A DNA stretch of 6,084 nt, taken from positions 1 to 6,084 of the forward strand of contig JAJYOH010000381.1 of NCBI GenBank assembly GCA_021796315.1. Reading direction: 5' to 3'. Below, one piece after another: positions 1 through 6,084 of this stretch. Made by a program: the position numbers and the translations under genes. This DNA comes from Chloroflexota bacterium (GTDB lineage Bacteria > Chloroflexota > Anaerolineae > Anaerolineales > Villigracilaceae). The notes under the pieces were generated by a model. It did no database searches. It saw only the letters and a program-made list of their open reading frames with translations, and was not told the DNA's origin. Numbering within the stretch: the stretch's first letter is position 1; the number at the start of each line of letters is the position of its first letter.

Positions 1-874
1 GTACGAATCCATGTCCGGCGTTTTTCACCATAACCAGCGTAACGGGAATGTTAGCTGAAACCATCCGGTCATATAAGATCTGTGATTGCTCTGGTAATAC
101 CAGAGTGTCCTGATCGCCCTGCAAGATCAGGAAAGGCGGATCGTCAGACGTGACGTAAGTGACGGGGCTGGCCAATGCGGCATCAAAACCACCGAAGACT
201 GTGTCTCCTAAACGGCCGTAGCCACCTGGAAATTCCACAGTCAAATCTGCAGGGCCGAACATATCCACCACTGCCTGCACGCGGCTGGAATATTCGAGAT
301 ACTCATCGACGTCAAAACCTGCGCTTGGGTCAGTGACGCCCAGCATGTTGACCAGATGTCCTCCCGCCGAGCCGCCATAAGCGCCGATGCGATTTGGGTC
401 AATGTTCAATTCTTCCGCGTGTGCGCGCAAAAAACGGACAGCGCATTTTACATCTTCGATCATCGCAGGGAATTTATATTCGGGGGCAAGACGATAATCA
501 ACGGACACAGTCAAAATGCCTGCCTGCTGTAATGCTGAAATATCTTGAATCCCCGCGCCATCCGCTTTATTGCCGCTTGTCCAGCCGCCGCCATGAACGT
601 ACATGACCGCAGGCCGCACACCAGTGACAGCTTTGGGATAATAAATGTCCATCTTTAATTCCACGCCTTCCATAGTGCAATATGTGACATCACGCTCGAT
701 CGTGCCGGGTTTGGATGAGCTAAACATGGAAGAAGCCAATGGAGTGGACGTAACCGCTTCATTTCGGATCTCCGGATGCGTCGCCGTTTCGACAACTTTT
801 ACTGGCGAAACCGGGAGTCCACAAGCAAGGACTGGAATCGAAAGTACTATCAGAAACACAAAGAGCTTTTTCAT
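1..874 (-). CDS. Lipoprotein alpha/beta hydrolase (BD-FAE / HSL-like esterase), 3' end outside window
   Basis: Reading from the ATG at 874, 291 codons are open to the window edge, so the C-terminus is missing. The N-terminus is a lipoprotein signal peptide: Met-Lys-Lys, a hydrophobic stretch, then Val-Leu-Ala-Cys18, followed by a Ser/Thr-rich linker to about residue 58. The catalytic domain shows the oxyanion-hole motif HGGGW (94-98), DYRLAPEYKFPA (126-137), the nucleophile elbow GGSAGGH (Ser169), GDQDTLV (likely acid Asp256) and AGHGF (His288). The triad is therefore complete. These motifs match carboxylesterases of the alpha/beta-hydrolase-3, HSL and BD-FAE type, which cleave acetyl, feruloyl or other short esters, often on polysaccharides. 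The ATG overlaps the upstream stop as ATGA, with GGAG about 11 nt upstream, indicating translational coupling. The protein should act outside the cell, anchored by its lipid. The substrate cannot be read from sequence. The fold call is strong; the esterase specificity is inferred. Confidence 0.9.
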   Translation of the reverse strand, partial: MKKLFVFLIVLSIPVLACGLPVSPVKVVETATHPEIRNEAVTSTPLASSMFSSSKPGTIERDVTYCTMEGVELKMDIYYPKAVTGVRPAVMYVHGGGWTSGNKADGAGIQDISALQQAGILTVSVDYRLAPEYKFPAMIEDVKCAVRFLRAHAEELNIDPNRIGAYGGSAGGHLVNMLGVTDPSAGFDVDEYLEYSSRVQAVVDMFGPADLTVEFPGGYGRLGDTVFGGFDAALASPVTYVTSDDPPFLILQGDQDTLVLPEQSQILYDRMVSANIPVTLVMVKNAGHGFV

Positions 875-1983
875 TGTCTTGCCAACTCCACAATATCTTG
901 AGATGTGACCACCGTCAAATGCGCGGCGGCATAGGCGACCATTTCCTCGTACGCGGCAAAGATGGCGGCCTGGTCTGCGTCTGTGCGTAACTGCGACGGG
1001 TCAGGCGCGGACAAGTTGAACGGCGGCGAGAGTGGATCGTTTTTCTTGCCTTTGTCCATCGCGGAATAAATTGAAGTCCAGCCTTCGGGGCCAGAGCGGG
1101 AAAAATTGTTTTCGTGGATGAGCGAAGTGATGAACGGCGCGCGTCCGTAGTTATGGCTATCCCATTCAACGAGTTGACTCTGCAAAATTGCGGTCGGGTT
1201 GTACTCGCTTGCATTTGGCTTGGACATGTAATTCCACCAGAAATTATCAGAGCCGTTGATGTGGGTGGCGCGCGTCGTACTGAAATCGCTGGGACGCACA
1301 AGCAGTCCGTTGGCGTATTCAAACGGCTGGTCCACTTTCGTGCCTGCTTCGTGATACAGCAGGGTCATCTGCGCGCCGAGACCGGCGTAGACGCGTTGCG
1401 CGGCGTCCTTGATGCGCGGGTCGTTATTTGGCGCAGGCGCGACGACAGGCTTGCGTCCGAAGACTTGCGTCACGTAGGTATAGCCGCCGGGTTGTGAACG
1501 GTCGAGTTCACCTGTTTCAAGATTCAACGCATAGGTTTCGTAATCAAGTAAAGTTTGATATAACGCCGCGTCGTCCAAGCCTTTGAGACGATCATCAAAC
1601 CCGGCATACAACGGATGCGGCGGGCGGACGTGATAACTAATGGTCATGTTACTGTTCTTCAAGCGCTCGATCACATCTGGACGTTCTTGCATATATTGGC
1701 GCGTGATCTCGGCTGTGAAGTAGAAGTCACCGCGCACGTTGTACTTCTCGAACAAGTCAACGAGACGGAGAATCGTGTCCGCGCTTTCGGTTGGATGAAT
1801 CCAATCGTGGATGTTGATGATGAAGCTGATGTAGCCCTCACCCTGACCCTCTCCCAAGGGAAGAGGGGATGCTTGGGTAATGGGAGCAACGGTCGGCGGG
1901 GATTGAGTCGCAGGCATAGAGGTTGAAGCGCAGGCAACTGTCACGAGGAACAGAATCAGGCTGAGGCGAAGATAAGGCTTCAT
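871..1983 (-). CDS. Lipoprotein with divergent polysaccharide-deacetylase-like domain
   Basis: 370 residues. The signal peptide ends in a lipobox (Val-Ala-Cys18), then a Thr/Pro/Ala-rich linker. From about residue 51 the pattern resembles a NodB-type barrel: beta-1 ISFIINIHDW, where Asp60 could be the metal ligand of motif 1; a helix ending in a VRGDFYFT strand (83-90); then SYHVRPPH, with His118 and His123 spaced exactly as in the family's H-[ST]-x3-H metal motif but with Val in place of Ser/Thr. A later SLIHENNF (His290) could be the last active-site motif. The usual TFDDG is not present as such, so this is a divergent member and activity is uncertain. Residues 39-50 (SPLPLGEGQGEG) are encoded by a dispersed palindromic repeat sitting in the linker. 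The start is supported by AAAAGGA about 10 nt upstream, overlapping the preceding stop. It lies 15 nt after a second deacetylase-like lipoprotein and overlaps the following esterase gene by 4 nt. A glycoside-hydrolase-like barrel is the main alternative. Confidence 0.8.
   Translation of the reverse strand: MKPYLRLSLILFLVTVACASTSMPATQSPPTVAPITQASPLPLGEGQGEGYISFIINIHDWIHPTESADTILRLVDLFEKYNVRGDFYFTAEITRQYMQERPDVIERLKNSNMTISYHVRPPHPLYAGFDDRLKGLDDAALYQTLLDYETYALNLETGELDRSQPGGYTYVTQVFGRKPVVAPAPNNDPRIKDAAQRVYAGLGAQMTLLYHEAGTKVDQPFEYANGLLVRPSDFSTTRATHINGSDNFWWNYMSKPNASEYNPTAILQSQLVEWDSHNYGRAPFITSLIHENNFSRSGPEGWTSIYSAMDKGKKNDPLSPPFNLSAPDPSQLRTDADQAAIFAAYEEMVAYAAAHLTVVTSQDIVELARQ
1834..1869. repeat. 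Dispersed GC-rich palindromic repeat inserted in frame in a lipoprotein gene
   Basis: On the plus strand this reads CCCTCACCCTGACCCTC and continues into an imperfect hairpin in which CCCTCTCCC faces GGGAAGAGGG across AA, with one extra A. On the minus strand it is translated as SPLPLGEGQGEG. I recognise this peptide and DNA pattern as a small dispersed repeat found in many unrelated bacterial proteins and intergenic regions; that recognition is from memory, not a search. It sits in the flexible linker between lipid anchor and catalytic domain, where a 12-residue insert would be tolerated. Confidence 0.6.
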
Positions 1984-1998
1984 TTGTCAAAATTCCTT

Positions 1999-3063
1999 TT
2001 ACTTTTGCGCGGCGTAGGCGTCGGCCATTTCGGAGAAGGTCGCCCATTTCACTTGTCCCGAAGCAACCAGCGGATCAACAACTTCGGTCAGGAATTTTTC
2101 GATGACCTGAAATGGATGTTGAGGGTCGCCGCGAAATTCACCGGGGTGGACGGTGAAGTGAAAGACGTTGACCTTGCCAGCCTGCGCGGCTGAGAGCGAG
2201 GCATATAAACTTTGTTTGAGATACTCGAAGTATGCCGCGTCGCCGCCCGCGTTGTCACTGCGGCGCATGGAAGCGAAGTCGGTTTTGTCGAACTGGCCTT
2301 CGGGCAAAAAGACGATTGCGCCATTAGGATCGTTTTGCGCGAAGAGCGTGAAGTCTGTGCCGTTTGTGCCGCCCGCAGGCCGCCAGGGATTCACGCCGAC
2401 GATCGAAAGATCGGTGGATTGCGTGTTGGGATTCTTCCAATCAGAGTTGACGTTAAGTCGCGCGCATTCTGCCACGTCATAGATGTTAGGATATAGATTT
2501 CCACCCGACCAATAACGAATATTATTTACCCCACTGGCTTGCTTGATGAATCCAACTTCTTCCTTCATCACAGCGCACCATGTTTCAACAGAAAGCGATG
2601 TGGAATTCCTGCCAAGATGCGCGTCTTCGTGAAAATGAAGCGCGATCTCATTTCCGCGTGATGCAAGGTCGGCGAGAACTGTATTCCCTGTTTTAATCGC
2701 CTCAGTTGTGAAAGGCGTCTGCGCTTGAATGGTCATGTACCCGCCATGAGCCTCGACCATCTGCGTGACGGTTTGAATATCATTCACGGAATTCTCAAAG
2801 AATTTTTGGATGTTGTAATCTGGTTTTTGATTGCCGTTAGGCGGCACGACCGCATTAGGAACCAAGGTACTCACCGTCGCGCCGAATGGCTCAATGTGCA
2901 TGCCAATGGTGAACAGCAGAACTGCAGACGAGTTATCCGCGTTTGGAGTTTCAGCCGCAGTACTTGTTGGCGCAACCTGCGGAGTAACGGGAGTTGGCGC
3001 GCCCAAAGTACAGGCAAGCGATGCGAGAGCAAGTAATGTCAATGCACTGAATAAGTGTTTCAT
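1999..3063 (-). CDS. Lipoprotein with divergent deacetylase-like barrel, first gene of operon
   Basis: 354 residues. A signal peptide with lipobox Ser-Leu-Ala-Cys18 is followed by a Pro/Thr/Ala-rich linker to about residue 45, so the protein is predicted to be membrane-anchored and extracytoplasmic. The body has deacetylase-like landmarks: a first strand LLFTIGMHIEPF (His56, Glu58), helix then MVEAHGGYMTIQAQ, GNEIALHFHEDAHLG (139-151, with His143, His145, Glu146, Asp147 and His149 as a plausible metal cluster), RYWSGGN (183-189), and a late strand VFHFTVHPGEF (His302, His306). The strand-by-strand layout and the His-rich second motif parallel the downstream gene, suggesting two distantly related members of one superfamily. 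The classical TFDDG and RxPY motifs are absent, so the reaction is unassigned. The start is fixed by a strong AAGAGGAG ribosome-binding site (3069-3076) 5 nt upstream of the ATG. It is the promoter-proximal gene of the minus-strand operon. Confidence 0.8.
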   Translation of the reverse strand: MKHLFSALTLLALASLACTLGAPTPVTPQVAPTSTAAETPNADNSSAVLLFTIGMHIEPFGATVSTLVPNAVVPPNGNQKPDYNIQKFFENSVNDIQTVTQMVEAHGGYMTIQAQTPFTTEAIKTGNTVLADLASRGNEIALHFHEDAHLGRNSTSLSVETWCAVMKEEVGFIKQASGVNNIRYWSGGNLYPNIYDVAECARLNVNSDWKNPNTQSTDLSIVGVNPWRPAGGTNGTDFTLFAQNDPNGAIVFLPEGQFDKTDFASMRRSDNAGGDAAYFEYLKQSLYASLSAAQAGKVNVFHFTVHPGEFRGDPQHPFQVIEKFLTEVVDPLVASGQVKWATFSEMADAYAAQK

Positions 3064-3088
3064 ATTATCTCCTCTTCTTAATTAACAA

Positions 3089-3149
3089 GACTTACGCAGA
3101 CTAATTTCTTTCGCGAATTCGCCGACAGTTTTTGGGTTTTGCGTAAGTC
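3089..3149. repeat. MITE-like 61-bp inverted-repeat element
   Basis: The ends are a perfect 10-bp inverted repeat: GACTTACGCA at 3089-3098 and TGCGTAAGTC at 3140-3149. A second perfect palindrome, GCGAATTCGC (3113-3122), lies almost at the centre. The whole could fold into a nested hairpin or be a remnant of an insertion sequence end pair. GGACTTACGCA-type ends occur on small elements in other bacteria as far as I recall. A clear target duplication is not visible. If the operon starts at the candidate promoter further right, this unit lies in the 5' leader of the operon mRNA. Confidence 0.5.
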
Positions 3150-3170
3150 CTACTGATAATATACAAGAAC

Positions 3171-3200
3171 ACTATGTGCTGATGGTTTTGCAGGTGTAAA
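3171..3200 (-). promoter_or_regulatory. Candidate promoter of the lipoprotein operon
   Basis: On the minus strand TTTACA (3200-3195, five of six to the -35 consensus) is followed after 18 nt by CATAGT (3176-3171, four of six to the -10). Transcription would start near 3164, about 100 nt before the first start codon. A rival -10, TATATT (3163-3158), has no good -35. The call is by consensus only. Confidence 0.25.
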
Positions 3201-3291
3201 ATGTTTGTAAAAACCTAAACACTATGCACCAATCAACTCTTCTTCTTGAATTCTGTATTCTAATTCTCACATCTTGTAATATTCCTCGTAG

Positions 3292-4514
<1,223 letters not shown>

Positions 4515-4519
4515 GGAGG
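4515..4519 (+). promoter_or_regulatory. Ribosome-binding site deciding the start of the four-helix-bundle gene
   Basis: GGAGG lies 1 nt before a GTG (4521) and 4 nt before an ATG (4524) in the same frame. The wider spacing and stronger codon favour the ATG. The site begins 3 nt after the tgt stop, so terminating ribosomes could reinitiate here. Confidence 0.7.
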
Positions 4520-4523
4520 CGTG

Positions 4524-5000
4524 ATGGCAAATGACAATGTCCAGGGGTTGGAGACACTCGAAGCGTGGAAAAAGTCGAAAGGGCTTGCTCTAAAGGTTTA
4601 CAAAGAGATTTTGCCTTTGCTTCCTGCAGAAGAAAAATGGAATCTAAATCAGCAAATTCGCCGCGCTGTTTCCAGTATCCCTGCGAATATTGCAGAAGGA
4701 CATGGAAGGTTTTATTATCAAGAAAATGTTCGTTTTTGTTATATTGCCCGCGGCTCTCTAACGGAAACATATAGCCATATTACACTTGCTCACGAGCTCG
4801 GGTTTATTCCGGTAGAAAAATATAAGGAGTTGACAACACTTGTCGAGGAGTTGGTAAGAATCATAAATGGTTATATCTCTTATCTCAAGCGCTCCAAGAT
4901 TGGAGCGAATGAGCCCGGTGTAAATCATTTTGCGCGGGAAGACCCTGCATCGTATCTGGTCGACTATCCTGAAGACTCCGAATCTTTAGAAAGCCAATAA
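4524..5000 (+). CDS. Four-helix-bundle protein (23S rRNA intervening-sequence protein family)
   Basis: 158 residues from the ATG chosen by GGAGG spacing. The family hallmarks are clear: an N-terminal LETLEAWKKSKGLALKVYKE helix (9-28), NQQIRRAVSSIPANIAEGHGR (42-62) with the typical SIPANIAEG turn, YIARGSLTET (73-82), and a final helix VEELVRIINGYISYLKR (107-123). This fold forms a small helical bundle, related to the accessory protein Avd of diversity-generating retroelements, and proteins of this family are encoded inside 23S rRNA intervening sequences. Its biochemical role is not established; nucleic-acid binding is plausible. The bundle ends near residue 124 and is followed by a 34-residue acidic tail (EDPASYLVDYPEDSESLES) that makes this member longer than usual. 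No reverse transcriptase or variable-repeat gene is nearby, so a retroelement role is unsupported. The gene is enclosed by a perfect inverted repeat, which suggests it arrived as a unit downstream of tgt. Confidence 0.9.
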   Translation: MANDNVQGLETLEAWKKSKGLALKVYKEILPLLPAEEKWNLNQQIRRAVSSIPANIAEGHGRFYYQENVRFCYIARGSLTETYSHITLAHELGFIPVEKYKELTTLVEELVRIINGYISYLKRSKIGANEPGVNHFAREDPASYLVDYPEDSESLESQ

Positions 5001-5008
5001 CCCCATCA

Positions 5009-5026
5009 AACTATTCACTATTCCCT
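5009..5026 (-). repeat. Right arm of 18-bp inverted repeat
   Basis: AACTATTCACTATTCCCT is the exact reverse complement of positions 4497-4514. It begins 8 nt after the stop of the four-helix-bundle gene and overlaps the start of a degenerate 7-bp tandem array. Confidence 0.9.
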
Positions 5027-5052
5027 ATTTTCTATACTCATTCTTCACTTAC
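5011..5052 (+). repeat. Degenerate 7-bp tandem array before uppP
   Basis: Six consecutive heptamers can be read: CTATTCA, CTATTCC, CTATTTT, CTATACT, CATTCTT, CACTTAC. The first two form the inverted-repeat arm and the later ones drift from the pattern. The array ends just before the uppP ribosome-binding site (AAAGGAA at 5054-5060). Confidence 0.55.
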
Positions 5053-5066
5053 CAAAGGAACCCCAC

Positions 5067-5873
5067 ATGAATCTATTTCACGCTCTCCTGCTCGGCATCA
5101 TCGAAGGTCTGACCGAATTCATCCCGGTCTCGTCTACGGCACAATTGCTTGTCGGTCAGACGCTTCTGCGCATCCCGCCCGGCTCCACCATGACTGCATT
5201 TCTTGTCATCGTTCAACTGGGTCCGCTTGTGGCCCTCGTTGTTTATTTCTGGAAAGACTTGCTGGCATTAGTCAAAGCCTTCTTTGCCGTGCCTTTCTCC
5301 ACCGAAGAAAACAAGCTGGCATGGTATATCATCATTGCCACCATCCCCGCATTGATTGCAGGTTTCCTGCTTAAGGATTCTGTTGAAGCGCTATTCACGA
5401 CTCCTTTATTGGAAGCGGCCATCCGCATGTTCGCAGCCGCCATCTTGTTAACACTGGCAGAGTTGATCGGTAAACGTCTGCGTAAACTGAACTCGATGAC
5501 CTGGTTGGATGCTCTGATTGTCGGTTTGTTCCAGATCGTGGCGGTCTTTCCCGGCGCCTCACGCTCCGGCTCAACCATTAGCGGCGGCATGTTGCGTGGT
5601 TTTGACCGCCCTTCAGCGGCGCGCTTCGCCTTTCTGATGTCCGTGCCTGTGATGCTGGCGGCGGGCGGCTATGAAACCCTCAAGCTATTCAAGATGCCCG
5701 GGCTTGGTGGATTTCTTCCCGTTCTGGCTATTGGTTTTATTGCCGCAGCCATCGTTGGTTGGTTGTCGATCAAGTGGCTGTTGAGCTATCTCAATAAACA
5801 TTCGTTATATGTCTTTGCAGCCTATTGTGCAATCGTCGGTGCGATCTGCCTTGGATTCTATTTCTTTGCATAA
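5067..5873 (+). CDS. uppP: Undecaprenyl-diphosphatase (UppP/BacA family)
   Basis: 268 residues, typical for the family. This integral membrane enzyme removes a phosphate from undecaprenyl diphosphate, regenerating the lipid carrier for peptidoglycan and other wall polymers; extra copies raise bacitracin tolerance. The first signature is GIIEGLTEFIPVSSTAQLL, with Glu13 and Glu17 (the ExxxE pair) and Ser22/Ser23. The second is FPGASRSGSTISGG (161-174) with Arg166. Multiple hydrophobic helices are visible, at roughly 43-62, 85-102, 117-133, 148-161, 187-200, 216-232 and 246-267. At the position of the conserved His of the first motif (His30 in the E. coli protein) this one has Gln26, a notable substitution. 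The start has AAAGGAA 7 nt upstream. It follows the inverted-repeat unit by 40 nt and could be co-transcribed with tgt if the unit does not terminate transcription. Function is called with high confidence; the effect of Gln26 is unknown. Confidence 0.95.
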   Translation: MNLFHALLLGIIEGLTEFIPVSSTAQLLVGQTLLRIPPGSTMTAFLVIVQLGPLVALVVYFWKDLLALVKAFFAVPFSTEENKLAWYIIIATIPALIAGFLLKDSVEALFTTPLLEAAIRMFAAAILLTLAELIGKRLRKLNSMTWLDALIVGLFQIVAVFPGASRSGSTISGGMLRGFDRPSAARFAFLMSVPVMLAAGGYETLKLFKMPGLGGFLPVLAIGFIAAAIVGWLSIKWLLSYLNKHSLYVFAAYCAIVGAICLGFYFFA

Positions 5874-5877
5874 AACA

Positions 5878-5907
5878 TGCAGGGCCGAGTTTTGCTCTGC
5901 CCTTGCA
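5878..5907. terminator. Hairpin after uppP, possible terminator
   Basis: TGCA-GGGC-C-GAG pairs with CTC-T-GCCC-T-TGCA around a TTTTG loop, with one mismatch and one bulged T. The stem begins 4 nt after the uppP stop. No T-run follows on the plus strand, so it is not a classical intrinsic terminator in that direction. On the minus strand the stem is followed by a T-rich TGTTTTA. It ends 5 nt before the next start codon, so it could instead limit translation of the next gene. Confidence 0.35.
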
Positions 5908-5912
5908 ATTGC

Positions 5913-6053
5913 ATGAAAAAAATTCTGTTTGTTATCTTGATTTTTCTAACAGCCTGCGCGCCCGCGACACCCGGTGCGACGCCGCAGGTTGTAAAAGTTT
6001 ATTCCACTTCATCCCCAAACCGAGCCGCGTTTCTAATTGGATGCAAAGCCTGA
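5913..6053 (+). CDS. Short lipoprotein reading frame, probably frame-broken start of a larger gene
   Basis: The ATG at 5913 gives MKKILFVILIFLTACAPATPGATP, a textbook lipoprotein signal with Cys15 and a Pro/Thr linker, then VVKVYSTSSPNRAAFLIGCKA and a TGA after 46 residues. A start such as VVKVY after a lipobox is common in extracytoplasmic binding proteins, so the true gene is likely longer. After position about 5990, another frame stays open to the window end and reads, after ...PSRVSN, WMQSLIQMGLGESLL. A third frame is also open from 6037. A one- or two-base shift within about 5990-6040 would therefore restore a longer protein. This may be a genuine pseudogene, a sequencing error, or a real 46-residue lipoprotein. 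No ribosome-binding site is evident, and a hairpin lies immediately upstream. The remaining 31 bases of the window hold nothing else I can assign. Confidence 0.45.
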   Translation: MKKILFVILIFLTACAPATPGATPQVVKVYSTSSPNRAAFLIGCKA

Positions 6054-6084
6054 TCCAAATGGGGTTGGGCGAGTCGTTGTTGCG

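Noticed and set aside
3240..3275. Pyrimidine-rich stretch with three ATTCT units as a relic of the heptamer repeat
   Set aside because: The spacing is irregular and similarity to CTATTCM is too weak to separate from AT-rich background.
4521..4523. GTG at 4521 as the start of the four-helix-bundle gene
   Set aside because: Only 1 nt separates it from GGAGG; the ATG immediately after has better spacing.
4524..5000. Avd accessory gene of a diversity-generating retroelement
   Set aside because: The fold is related, but no reverse transcriptase, template repeat or variable-region target gene is present in the window.
5878..5907. Classical rho-independent terminator for uppP
   Set aside because: A good stem exists but no T-tract follows on the plus strand; it is kept only as a low-confidence hairpin.

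Overview
The window looks like chromosomal DNA from an uncultured-type bacterium with moderate GC, probably of the Chloroflexota (Anaerolineae-like). That placement is an inference. It rests on the run of lipoproteins with a Leu-x-Ala-Cys lipobox followed by Thr/Pro/Ala-rich linkers, on the style of the Tgt and UppP proteins, and on a GC-rich dispersed repeat (CCCTCACCCTGACCCTC...) of a kind I associate with such genomes. No rRNA, tRNA or CRISPR array is visible.

Left half (1-3063, minus strand): a tight three-gene operon read right to left. The first two genes (1999-3063 and 871-1983) encode lipoproteins with divergent polysaccharide-deacetylase-like (NodB-type barrel) domains. The third (<1-874, running off the window) encodes a lipoprotein alpha/beta hydrolase with an intact Ser-Asp-His triad. 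The first two genes are 15 nt apart and the second and third overlap by 4 nt (ATGA), so co-translation is likely. All three products should sit outside the cytoplasmic membrane on a lipid anchor. Together they suggest a surface module that removes ester or N-acyl groups from a glycan or similar polymer; the substrate is unknown. The middle gene carries an in-frame copy of a dispersed palindromic repeat between its anchor and its catalytic domain.

Divergent intergenic region (3064-3381): this holds candidate promoters in both directions and a 61-bp MITE-like inverted-repeat unit with a central palindrome. The tgt promoter sits so close to the start codon that the tgt mRNA is probably leaderless.

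Right half (3382-6084, plus strand): tgt (tRNA-guanine transglycosylase, queuosine pathway), then a four-helix-bundle protein of the 23S rRNA intervening-sequence family, then uppP (undecaprenyl-diphosphatase, cell-wall lipid carrier recycling), then the start of a small lipoprotein whose frame breaks after 46 codons. The four-helix-bundle gene is bracketed by a perfect 18-bp inverted repeat. The left copy supplies the last codons and the stop of tgt, and the right copy opens a degenerate 7-bp tandem array before uppP. The gene plus its repeats (about 530 bp) resembles a 23S rRNA intervening sequence that has landed outside rRNA, and it is the most unusual structure in the window.
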